From the NCBI RefSeq assembly GCF_000238055.2, contig NZ_KE148312.1, positions 565,201 through 629,200 of the forward strand: a stretch of DNA of 64,000 nt, read 5' to 3'. Each line of letters opens with the position of its first letter. Position 1 is the first letter of the stretch. This document shows, piece after piece, positions 1-6,782 of this stretch. Both the position numbers and the translations under genes were made by a program. Source of the DNA: Oribacterium parvum ACB1. GTDB taxonomy: Bacteria > Bacillota > Clostridia > Lachnospirales > Lachnospiraceae. The notes beneath the pieces are model-generated. The model was not told where the DNA came from and did not search any database. It was given only the letters and a program-made list of their open reading frames with translations.

Positions 1-33
1 ATTATTTGGTAAGACCCTTTTCCACCGTTTTTT

Positions 34-62
34 AAGCCTGCAAGTTTTTGCAGGCTTTTTCT
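34..62 (+). terminator. Rho-independent terminator of the upstream gene
   Basis: A perfect 10-bp stem (AAGCCTGCAA / TTGCAGGCTT) with a 4-nt GTTT loop is followed by TTTTTCT. It most likely ends a plus-strand gene lying left of the window. In many Firmicutes secG precedes rnr, but that gene is not visible here. Confidence 0.85.
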
Positions 63-171
63 ATTCTGTAAATATTCCGTAATCCCAAGCGGAAGCACCT
101 TCTCAAAAGAGAAGCTCATTTTATTCAAGCTTAAAAATTTACTTTTTGAGCTTCCCAAACTAAGGAGTACT

Positions 172-2640
172 ATGCGCGAAGAGCAAAAGGAAAAATTAAA
201 GAAAATCATTGTAGATATAGAAAAGGATCCTTCCCTCCCGAAAATGAAAGAGAAGGAGCTGATTCATTTTTTAGGCATTCCTAAAGAAGAGAAAAAAGAC
301 TTTACCGCTCTTTTAGAAGAGATGGCAGAGGAAGGACTGCTCTCTTTCCCCGGAAAGTATAAGCAGAAGGATACTCCGGATTTAAGTCGTAAAGAGAAGG
401 GGCAGGAAAAACATCGTGTTCAGGATACAGAGCAGTTTTTTTCGCCTGAAGAACTTCACGATAAGAGAAAACTTGCACTGCATGGAGGCATAAAAAAGCG
501 AAGTGTAGAGAAGGAGCGGACTCTAAAGGGGGTCTATTCCAAGGCAAAGAAAGGCTTCGGCTTTGTGAGCCTCTCGGAAAAGGAGCTTGATGACATTTAC
601 ATCCCGAAAGGATTGGAAGGAAATGCCATGGACGGGGATACCGTGCAGATTCTTATCACTAGGGAAAAGCAGGGTGATTCCAGTGCCGAGGGAAAAATCG
701 TAAAAGTCATGAAACGCGCCGTAACGGAGGTGCTCGGACTTGTGAAGGAAAGGCGGGAAGGGCTCTTCCTCTTTCCAGACAATCAAAAGCTCCCTTCTCC
801 CTTCTATATTCAGCCGGGGAAGAGCGGGGGCGCTGTTCCCGGAGATAAGGTTATGGCAAAAATCCTCTCCTACGGCGGGATGCAAAAGGAAGAAAGAAGG
901 GGCAGCCGAGGGCGTTCTCCTATTCCCCGCGGAAAGAAGGGTCCCCTCCTCTCCTATCCCGTCTGCGGTGTCACGGAGGTTCTCGGCAAAAGTACGGAGC
1001 CCGGCGTGGATGTCCTTTCCGTAATTCGTGCATTTTCTCTTCCCGAGGACTTTCCGGAGGAGGTAAAAGCCGAGGCTGCAGCGATTCCTATGGAAGTGCC
1101 GGAGTCTATCTTAAGTTCCAAGGCAAGAAGAGATTTCCGCGCGCTCACGACCATTACCATTGACGGAGAAGATGCCAAAGACCTCGATGACGCGATTTCT
1201 CTGGAATATTTTCCGGAAAAGAAGCTTTACCGACTCTACGTGCATATTGCCGATGTCACGGAATATGTAAAGGAGGGCTCTTCCCTCGATTTAGAGGCAC
1301 TGGAGCGCGGAACCTCCGTGTACCTAACGGACAGGGTAATTCCCATGCTTCCGCGAGAGCTCTCCAACGGTATTTGTTCCCTGCATGAGGGTGTGGATCG
1401 TCTGACACTCTCCTGCATCATGGACTATAACGAAAAAGGGGAACAACTCTCCCATGAAATCTGCCCGGGAATCATTTGCTCCGATAAAAGAATGAGCTAT
1501 ACGGGCGTGACGGCGGTGTTAGAGGAGGGAAACGAAGCCATAACGACTTCTATCGATAGAAAAAAAGGGACTTCCGAAACTTCTATTGATACAGAAAATG
1601 AGACTTTCGAAACTTCTATTGATAAGAGAAAAGAAGACAATGCAGAAGACTACTCCTCCTATCTCCCCTTTAAGGATTTGCTTCTTCATATGAGGGAGCT
1701 TTCCCGTCTGCTTCGTCATAAGCGCGTAGAGCGTGGCGGGCTGGACTTTGATTTTCCGGAGTCCAAGATTATTTTCAATGAAAAAGGGCAGATTGCCGAA
1801 ATTCGCTCCGTGATCCGCGAAGAATCCCATAAAATCATCGAGGATTTCATGCTTGCGGCAAATGAGACCGTCGCGGAGGAATATTACTGGAGGGATATTC
1901 CCTTCCTCTACCGTGTGCATGAGAAACCGGATTTTGACAAATGGCAGGAGCTTTCGCGGATTCTATCGAATTTCTCCATTCTTCTACGCGCGAAAGACCC
2001 GGACAGCATTCGCCCGAAAGCCTTACAAGGAATTTTGGAGACGATTAAGGGAAAGGAAGAAGAGATGATGCTCAGTAATCTCATTCTCCGCTCCTTAAAA
2101 CAGGCAAAGTACAGCGTGGAATGCGGAGAGCATTTCGGGCTTGCCAGCAAATATTACACCCACTTCACCTCTCCAATCAGGCGTTATCCCGACCTCCAGA
2201 TTCACAGAATCATTAAGGAGAATCTGTTTTCTCAGGAAAATGAGAAGCGCTTCGCCCACTACAGTCGTATTTTACCTGATGTAGCCATGCAAAGTTCCCT
2301 GCGCGAGAGGCGAGCAGATGAGGCGGAGCGGGATTGCATGAAGCTGAAAAAGTGCCAGTACATGAAGAACTTCCTCGGAGAATGCTTCCCCGGCAATATT
2401 TCCGGCCTTACGGAGTACGGCATTTATGTCACTTTGGAAAATGGCATCGAAGGCATGATTCCGCTTCGTATGCTAAATGACGACTATTTTGTTTTTATAG
2501 AGAAAGAACTGATAACTAGAGGCGAACGGAGCGGAAAAACCTTCCGTATCGGTGACAGCATGTCCGTCCTGGTGTATGCTGTAGATACCTTAAGCAGGAC
2601 CATCGACTTCGTGCCGGCCCCGGAATTACCGGAAGAATAA
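172..2640 (+). CDS. rnr: Ribonuclease R (3'-5' exoribonuclease, RNB family)
   Basis: A processive cytoplasmic 3'-5' exoribonuclease that degrades structured RNA and works with tmRNA/SmpB in RNA turnover. Order of domains: winged-helix-like N-terminus (about residues 1-65), cold-shock domain (about 117-165, with KKGFGFVS), a second OB region, the RNB catalytic domain with the metal-binding signature TIDGEDAKDLDDAI at 329-342, and a C-terminal S1 domain (about 740-810). At 822 aa it is slightly longer than usual. Part of the excess is an insertion at residues 459-491 made of three 11-residue repeats starting TSID, inside the RNB region. AAGGAG lies 4 nt before the ATG. The gene is followed by smpB, the usual Firmicute order. 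Identification is secure; whether the repeat insert affects activity is unknown. Confidence 0.96.
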   Translation: MREEQKEKLKKIIVDIEKDPSLPKMKEKELIHFLGIPKEEKKDFTALLEEMAEEGLLSFPGKYKQKDTPDLSRKEKGQEKHRVQDTEQFFSPEELHDKRKLALHGGIKKRSVEKERTLKGVYSKAKKGFGFVSLSEKELDDIYIPKGLEGNAMDGDTVQILITREKQGDSSAEGKIVKVMKRAVTEVLGLVKERREGLFLFPDNQKLPSPFYIQPGKSGGAVPGDKVMAKILSYGGMQKEERRGSRGRSPIPRGKKGPLLSYPVCGVTEVLGKSTEPGVDVLSVIRAFSLPEDFPEEVKAEAAAIPMEVPESILSSKARRDFRALTTITIDGEDAKDLDDAISLEYFPEKKLYRLYVHIADVTEYVKEGSSLDLEALERGTSVYLTDRVIPMLPRELSNGICSLHEGVDRLTLSCIMDYNEKGEQLSHEICPGIICSDKRMSYTGVTAVLEEGNEAITTSIDRKKGTSETSIDTENETFETSIDKRKEDNAEDYSSYLPFKDLLLHMRELSRLLRHKRVERGGLDFDFPESKIIFNEKGQIAEIRSVIREESHKIIEDFMLAANETVAEEYYWRDIPFLYRVHEKPDFDKWQELSRILSNFSILLRAKDPDSIRPKALQGILETIKGKEEEMMLSNLILRSLKQAKYSVECGEHFGLASKYYTHFTSPIRRYPDLQIHRIIKENLFSQENEKRFAHYSRILPDVAMQSSLRERRADEAERDCMKLKKCQYMKNFLGECFPGNISGLTEYGIYVTLENGIEGMIPLRMLNDDYFVFIEKELITRGERSGKTFRIGDSMSVLVYAVDTLSRTIDFVPAPELPEE
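1546..1644 (+). repeat. In-frame 33-bp tandem repeat inside rnr (3 copies)
   Basis: Three contiguous 33-bp units start at 1546, 1579 and 1612, each beginning ACTTCTAT(T/C)GATA. They encode 11-residue blocks TSIDRKKGTSE, TSIDTENETFE and TSIDKRKEDNA. The period is a multiple of three, so copy-number change would keep the reading frame. Confidence 0.85.
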
Positions 2641-2650
2641 TACAGATAAG

Positions 2651-2765
2651 CTTTCCTCTGAATAAACAACTTTAGTCGAGATGAACTTTCCCCGGAATAA
2701 GCAACTTTAGTCGAGATGAACTTTCCCCGGAATAAGCAGATTCCATCGAGATAGACTTCCCTTAA
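2651..2765 (+). repeat. 35-bp tandem repeat between rnr and smpB (about 3 copies)
   Basis: AATAA(A/G)CA landmarks recur at 2661, 2696 and 2731, an exact 35-bp period. The shared unit contains ACTTTAGTCGAGATGA and CTTTCCCCGG. The third unit has diverged (TTCCATCGAGATAG). It fills most of the 179-bp rnr-smpB spacer. Confidence 0.85.
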
Positions 2766-2819
2766 GGAAAGTTTAAGCAAGATAAAATCCCCTTGGAGGG
2801 GGCAGAAAGGAACGAATAA

Positions 2820-3287
2820 ATGGGAGACAGCATTAAGCAAATCGCAAACAACAAAAAGGCTTTCCATGATTTTTTCGTGGAGGAAAGTCTGGAATGCGGC
2901 ATTCAGCTTTTCGGAACGGAAGTCAAATCTCTCCGCCTCGGACAGGCTTCCATTAAGGAGTCCTTTTGTCAGATTCGAAACGGAGAATGTTTTATCGTAG
3001 GTATGCACATCAACCCCTATGAGCGGGGAAATATTTTTAATAAAGATCCGCTTCGAGATAGAAAACTCCTTCTGCACAGAAGGGAAATTGACCGCCTGCT
3101 CGGAAAAATCAAGGAACAGGGCTATACTCTTATGCCCCTCCGCCTCTACTTTAAAGGTAGCCTCGTAAAGCTCGACATGGGACTCTGCCGCGGTAAAAAG
3201 ATATACGATAAACGGGAGGACATGAAGAAGAAGGCACAAAGAAGGGAGCTCGAGAAAGAGTTTAAGAAGGCGAATATTCGCGTGTAA
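2820..3287 (+). CDS. smpB: SsrA-binding protein SmpB
   Basis: A small basic RNA-binding protein that delivers tmRNA to stalled ribosomes for trans-translation. The 155-aa length is typical. Family features are visible: NKKAFHDFFVEE near the N-terminus, CGIQLFGTEVKSLR, INPYERGNIFN, the DRKLLLHRREI helix and a lysine/arginine-rich C-terminal tail that in the family inserts into the mRNA channel. GGAGGGGGCAGAAAGG precedes the ATG. It lies downstream of rnr on the same strand, separated by the 35-bp tandem repeats. A tmRNA gene is often nearby, but I see none in this window. Confidence 0.97.
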   Translation: MGDSIKQIANNKKAFHDFFVEESLECGIQLFGTEVKSLRLGQASIKESFCQIRNGECFIVGMHINPYERGNIFNKDPLRDRKLLLHRREIDRLLGKIKEQGYTLMPLRLYFKGSLVKLDMGLCRGKKIYDKREDMKKKAQRRELEKEFKKANIRV

Positions 3288-3309
3288 AAATAGAACATAT
3301 GGAATAGCA

Positions 3310-3453
3310 AAATCCCCCGGATACACACCTGCGTAAAGGCGCTCTCGCTCGGTTCCGACGCAGCGGTACTAAGCAGAAAACTTCGCTGACGCTTGTTTTC
3401 TGCAAGTGCCGGCGTCTCCAAACGCTTTACTCCGGAGTGTAACCGGGGGATTT
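3310..3453. repeat. Nested-hairpin repeat element, copy A
   Basis: Outer arms AAATCCCCCGG (3310-3320) and CCGGGGGATTT (3443-3453) are perfectly complementary. Inside is a second stem-loop with arms GCAGAAAAC and GTTTTCTGC, flanked by CGGTACTAA and AAGTGCCG. The same core (GCTCTCGCT, then CGG.TACTAAGC, AAAAC, CTTGTTTT, GCAAGT.CCG) recurs in the elements at 34973-35180 and 44087-44389. It lies between convergent smpB and the ABC permease gene, so it may act as a bidirectional transcript end. Most of the 258-bp gap between these genes is this element; a GACGGGCTCAGATTGCCCC stretch near 3492 resembles part of copy B. Confidence 0.75.
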
Positions 3454-3545
3454 ATTCCTAAACAGTTCTAATTTTCTTGAACCGAGGAAATCTGACGGGC
3501 TCAGATTGCCCCTTACGATAAATATTCAATTTATAATCTTTGGTT

Positions 3546-4199
3546 CTAACAGTCCTGTTTTGAATAAATACTAACAGTCAAAGAACAAGATATTAAAAAC
3601 ACAGCAATAGCTAATACTAAATTTCCTGTTGCAAATATCATAAGTTGCATATCTGTCGGTTTTTCAATCAAAATATTTATTACTGCTATTAGACCTAGCA
3701 TAATGGCTACTGAGATTATTAAACTAATAATACTCATAGCTTCAGTTCTATCATTTGAGTCTAAGTAAGAAATAGGCAAGAAAATCGCATTCATTATTAA
3801 ACTGATTCCTATTGCAGATGAAAATAACAAGACTACATCTATATATCGATAAAATGCAAATCCATGAATTAAAAATGATGTTAGAAATAGTATAACAGAA
3901 AGCATACTTCCAATTAAAATTGTAATTGCTTGCGTCGCAAATACACTCTTTACTATTTCACATCTCTTTACAGGTAAGGATAAAATATACCGGTTCCACT
4001 TATCAATATTATTTTTTCTTAAACCAATTGAACTGATAAAAGGAAACCCTATAACATTAATGCATAGAAAAGCAAATAAAGGAATTTCCTCCCTACCACC
4101 GAAAATCAATATTGAAACTCCAGTAAAAAATATAAATATAAGTAGTATCTTTAGCTTAGATACTATTTTATAATAATGATTTCTAATCAATCCTTGCAT
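3546..4199 (-). CDS. ABC-2 type permease subunit (YtrA-associated type)
   Basis: A 217-aa hydrophobic protein with about six predicted membrane segments, for example LLIFIFFTGVSILIFGG and AMSIISLIISVAIMLGLIAVI. It most likely forms the membrane pore for the ATPase encoded immediately upstream; the two genes overlap by 17 bp and AAAGGAG precedes this ATG. Together with the GntR regulator they form a three-gene unit resembling Firmicute Ytr-type cassettes, which are often induced by cell-envelope stress or antimicrobial peptides. The substrate cannot be told from sequence. Base composition is clearly more AT-rich than rnr/smpB and pheST on either side, which suggests acquisition. Confidence 0.7.
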   Translation of the reverse strand: MQGLIRNHYYKIVSKLKILLIFIFFTGVSILIFGGREEIPLFAFLCINVIGFPFISSIGLRKNNIDKWNRYILSLPVKRCEIVKSVFATQAITILIGSMLSVILFLTSFLIHGFAFYRYIDVVLLFSSAIGISLIMNAIFLPISYLDSNDRTEAMSIISLIISVAIMLGLIAVINILIEKPTDMQLMIFATGNLVLAIAVFLISCSLTVSIYSKQDC

Positions 4200-5061
4200 T
4201 TCGTTCTCCTTTCACCAACAGCAACATTATTTCATCTAATGATACGCTGTCTACTATTAAATTTTTATATTTTTTCTCTATCAATTTCCTGTTTTTTATT
4301 AACACATCAATCTGATAATCTTTTTTCATACTTGATAATATATCTTCCGATAAAATATTATGAAAATCGTTTTCTGAACAACGGATAACTCCATATTCAT
4401 ATATCAATTCATCTTTTGTTTTATTCAAAATAATTTCACCATTATGAATAAAAACAATATAATCAGCTATTTTTTCCAAGTCGCTTGTAATATGTGAAGA
4501 TAGCAAAATGGAGTGGTTCTCTTGTTTTACAAATTCAAGAAGCACATCTAGAATTTCATCTCTCATAATAGGATCAAGACCACTTGTTGCCTCATCCAAA
4601 ATAAGCAATTTTGAATCATGTGAAAGTGCCACAGCAATTGCAAGCTTCATACTCATTCCACGAGAGTAGCTTTTTATTTTTTGAGATTCAGGCAATCCAA
4701 AACGCCTAAGAAATTGTTCAAAACAAAAATCATCCCATTTACTATAAATTCTCCCTAAAATGTCAGCCAATTGCTTTGCCGTCAAATATTCCGGAAAATT
4801 ATTGCTATCATATACAACTCCAATATTCTCTCTGATGTCTATATCTTCATCAGTCATTTCTCTTCCAAATATCTCAATAGTACCACTATCTCTTCTAATC
4901 ACATTTAGAATACAATTCATAGTCGTTGATTTTCCGGCTCCATTCTCACCGATAAATCCTACTATGCTTCCTTCAGGTACTGAAAAAGAAATATCTTTGA
5001 TGGCAAAATTTGACTTTTCATATTTTTTATTCACATTTTTTAGTATTAAAGTACTATTCAT
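4183..5061 (-). CDS. ABC transporter ATP-binding protein
   Basis: Cytoplasmic ATPase of an ABC-2 exporter. Walker A GENGAGKST, a shortened signature YSRGMSMKLAIAVAL, Walker B KLLILDEATSGLD and the switch histidine in LLSSHI are all present. The C-terminal about 80 residues are variable, as in BcrA/YtrB-type ATPases. I chose the ATG at 5061, 9 nt after GGAGG; a TTG three bases upstream is possible. The Shine-Dalgarno lies in the last codons of the GntR gene, so translation is probably coupled. The gene overlaps the permease gene by 17 bp. Confidence 0.88.
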   Translation of the reverse strand: MNSTLILKNVNKKYEKSNFAIKDISFSVPEGSIVGFIGENGAGKSTTMNCILNVIRRDSGTIEIFGREMTDEDIDIRENIGVVYDSNNFPEYLTAKQLADILGRIYSKWDDFCFEQFLRRFGLPESQKIKSYSRGMSMKLAIAVALSHDSKLLILDEATSGLDPIMRDEILDVLLEFVKQENHSILLSSHITSDLEKIADYIVFIHNGEIILNKTKDELIYEYGVIRCSENDFHNILSEDILSSMKKDYQIDVLIKNRKLIEKKYKNLIVDSVSLDEIMLLLVKGERNARID

Positions 5062-5065
5062 CAAT

Positions 5066-5440
5066 TTATTCCTCCAAGTATAAAATTTTTAATATCTTAA
5101 TCAGTTTCTCAAGAGGCATAGCATTTTCTTTTGCAGCTTCAATAGCCAATTGCATATATTCTTCTATCCGTTTCTGCTGTTGTTCTTTATAGAATTCTTT
5201 GTTTCTTGCCAATACATAAGTGCCTCTACCTATTTCCGTTTCTATAAATCCATCTCTCTGCAATTCTTCATATGCTCTTTGAACTGTAATAACACTTACA
5301 TGAATTGATTTGGCTAATAATCGCATTGAAGGAAGACTATCTCCAGCAAGCAATTCTTCGCTCATAATCATATTTTTTATCTGCGAAACTATCTGTTCAT
5401 ATATTGGTTTGTCACGATTGTTACTTATGATAATGTTCAA
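5066..5440 (-). CDS. GntR-family transcriptional regulator (YtrA subfamily)
   Basis: A 124-aa repressor-type protein with an N-terminal winged helix (PIYEQIVSQIKNMIMSEELLAGDSLPSMRLLAKSI, recognition helix VITVQRAYEELQRDGFI) and a short C-terminal tail lacking a large effector domain, typical of the YtrA branch. It starts with TTG, 7 nt after GAGGG. It is first in the operon with the ABC ATPase and permease. A strong promoter and an inverted repeat lie directly upstream, which suggests autoregulation. Confidence 0.9.
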   Translation of the reverse strand: MNIIISNNRDKPIYEQIVSQIKNMIMSEELLAGDSLPSMRLLAKSIHVSVITVQRAYEELQRDGFIETEIGRGTYVLARNKEFYKEQQQKRIEEYMQLAIEAAKENAMPLEKLIKILKILYLEE

Positions 5441-5462
5441 ACTTTTACCCTCTCTTTAATAG

Positions 5463-5512
5463 TGTACTTATTGTCTATGTACAATATTATTTCTTTGCGC
5501 ATATTTTGTCAA
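5463..5512 (-). promoter_or_regulatory. Promoter and putative operator of the GntR-ABC operon
   Basis: On the minus strand TTGACA (complement of 5507-5512) is followed after 17 nt by TAATAT (complement of 5484-5489). Directly downstream is the inverted repeat TGTAC-N11-GTACA (5463-5483), resembling GTAC-type operators of YtrA-like repressors. A repressor bound there would block the start site. Confidence 0.75.
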
Positions 5513-5552
5513 TAAACTTATCCGCTCTGATACTGTCTTCTTCAAATTCTCT

Positions 5553-5862
5553 TCATGTGTCTTTTGTTTGCTCTATTGATTTTTCTAATGCCGTTTGTTC
5601 TGTTTCAAAGTCTTTTAACATCATATCAAAATGCTTATTAGAGAGCTTTCCGCTTACTTCTCTTATGGTATCTAAAACTAATTTATTGATAACTTCACTT
5701 CGGATATTGTGTAATGAGCATTTTTCTTCAAATTTTTGATGTATGATGTCCTTCACTACCACAGTATCTATGATGTTATTTTCTTCTCCCTCAATGAGTT
5801 TCTTCCAATCCGGTCTTTCAAATGAGCCACCTGAATATCCGTCATCGGTAATACCCTCAGTT
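5553..5862 (-). pseudogene. Serine recombinase remnant with internal deletion
   Basis: The frame reads TDDGYSGGSFERPDWKKLIE, then NNIIDTVVVKD. This matches the conserved resolvase-domain block of large serine recombinases, where one expects (T)DDGYSG..FDRP.....I.......VIVKD. It then runs directly into a C-terminal-like segment ending LSNKHFDMMLKDFETEQTALEKSIEQTK, which resembles the DUF4368/coiled-coil end of transposon recombinases. Most of the protein between these blocks is missing and there is no proper start. It is probably the fossil of an integrase that brought in the AT-rich neighbours. Confidence 0.7.
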
Positions 5863-5871
5863 CAGCTTTAT

Positions 5872-5908
5872 AAAAAGCCGTGGACCTTAATGGTCCACGG
5901 CTTTCTTA
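5872..5908. terminator. Bidirectional hairpin terminator
   Basis: A perfect 13-bp stem (AAAGCCGTGGACC, 5874-5886, with 5892-5904) and TTAAT loop, with T-rich flanks on both strands. Confidence 0.75.
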
Positions 5909-5929
5909 CTTTTTGAGTTATAGGACAAA

Positions 5930-5954
5930 AAAGAGGGTGTTAACCCTCTCTTTT
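5930..5954 (-). terminator. Terminator of the DUF2442/DUF4160/RHH operon
   Basis: On the minus strand AGAGGGT/ACCCTCT forms a stem followed by TTTTTTGT, just after the DUF2442 stop codon. Confidence 0.7.
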
Positions 5955-5968
5955 AGTCTTGTATGCAT

Positions 5969-6208
5969 TCATACAGATATAGAATTGTAGTACAACTCGT
6001 GCGGTGCAATATCTTGCCCGCCTTCCCACTCTACAGAATGATTGGAAACCCTAACTTTTTTAAATGTTTCAAGGTCTTTTAACTCTCCATACCATGCTCC
6101 GCTTATGTATGGGGAAACATCAAAAATTTTCTTTTCTCCATTTTCATAAGAAAGCAGGAGTTTATATCCCTCTTCGGGGGAAACGGTCAATAACTCAGGC
6201 TGTAACAT
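5969..6208 (-). CDS. DUF2442 family protein
   Basis: A 79-aa protein. The pattern VSPEEGYKLLLSYENGEKKIFDVSPY....AWYGELKDLETFKKVRVSNHSVEWEGGQDIAPHELY is typical of DUF2442 (GEXXXFD near the start, V-x-W..G.DI.P..LY near the end). These proteins are commonly encoded beside DUF4160 proteins, as here (21-bp gap). The pair is often suspected to be a toxin-antitoxin or mobile accessory module, but the biochemical role is unproven. It is the last gene of a three-gene minus-strand operon. Confidence 0.8.
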   Translation of the reverse strand: MLQPELLTVSPEEGYKLLLSYENGEKKIFDVSPYISGAWYGELKDLETFKKVRVSNHSVEWEGGQDIAPHELYYNSISV

Positions 6209-6229
6209 ATACCCCCCTATTTTAAAGGC

Positions 6230-6484
6230 TCAATAGTAAAAGTTTTTTTCGCCTTTTTCTAACAAATCCCAGTTGGCTAAAAGCTCATCATAATGGATAT
6301 TCACCCACGCTATAACAAGGCTTTGCTTTTTCTTTGGTATGCTTCCTTCCAACACGTCACCGTCAAGGCTAACAACAACCTCTTCCCCTTGATACTCCGC
6401 ATGTATATGAGGTACTTTGTGCTGTCCTCCGATTTCCCGATACATCCTGATTATAATTCCGTAAAACATTGATATAGTAGGCAT
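6230..6484 (-). CDS. DUF4160 family protein
   Basis: An 84-aa protein with the DUF4160 hallmarks: N-terminal MPTI..FYGI.I.MY, the HKVPHIHAEYQGEEVVVSLDG core with its conserved histidines, and WVNIHYDELLANW near the C-terminus. GAGAGGG stands before the ATG. It lies between the RHH and DUF2442 genes with short gaps (17 and 21 bp). Function is unknown; partnership with DUF2442 is inferred from the recurrent pairing. Confidence 0.82.
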   Translation of the reverse strand: MPTISMFYGIIIRMYREIGGQHKVPHIHAEYQGEEVVVSLDGDVLEGSIPKKKQSLVIAWVNIHYDELLANWDLLEKGEKNFYY

Positions 6485-6501
6485 TTTCCCTCTCTTTCTT
6501 C

Positions 6502-6690
6502 CTATACCTTAAATATCTCTTGCCCTGTGTAGGCGTTTAAGGCTTTCTTTATGAAAGTATTCATAGGCATACTATCCGCTTGTTCCTTTAATGCATCGTA
6601 CTCTTCTATTCTTAAATCGAGCGGTACACGCTTATAATTCTTCGCCTTGTATTTCGCCGTAGCTCTCGCCTGCGCTTCACTAACCGCCAT
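6502..6690 (-). CDS. Small ribbon-helix-helix-like DNA-binding protein
   Basis: A 62-aa protein, MAVSEAQARATAKYKAKNYKRVPLDLR followed by a helix-rich EEYDALKEQADSMPMNTFIKKALNAYTGQ. The basic N-terminus, single beta strand (RVPLDLRI) and two helices fit the Arc/MetJ ribbon-helix-helix fold common in antitoxins and mobile-element regulators. It is the first gene of the operon with DUF4160 and DUF2442 and could be its autorepressor. A TATAGC/GCTATA inverted repeat lies in its promoter region. Confidence 0.65.
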   Translation of the reverse strand: MAVSEAQARATAKYKAKNYKRVPLDLRIEEYDALKEQADSMPMNTFIKKALNAYTGQEIFKV

Positions 6691-6716
6691 TTTATTACCT
6701 CTATCTATTTAATGGT

Positions 6717-6756
6717 AGTATAGCACAAGCAGTATATTTGTACAGCTATACGACCT
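6717..6756 (-). promoter_or_regulatory. Probable promoter/operator of the RHH-DUF4160-DUF2442 operon
   Basis: The minus strand has an extended -10-like GTGC-TATACT (complement of 6717-6722) with a weak TGTACA -35. The inverted repeat TATAGC ... GCTATA spans about 6720-6751 and would be a reasonable RHH operator. This is a prediction from pattern only. Confidence 0.4.
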
Positions 6757-6782
6757 GCACAAAATATTATATGAGCTCTACT

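Noticed and set aside
2484-3326. 280-codon minus-strand ORF opposite smpB and the rnr end
   Set aside because: Shadow frame; smpB and rnr are certain and on the other strand, and the ORF runs through the 35-bp tandem repeats.
3288-3545. Possible tmRNA (ssrA) gene next to smpB
   Set aside because: The region folds into nested hairpins but has no tRNA-Ala-like acceptor ends, no GGTTCGA T-loop and no tag reading frame ending in LAA; it shares its core with two other repeat elements.
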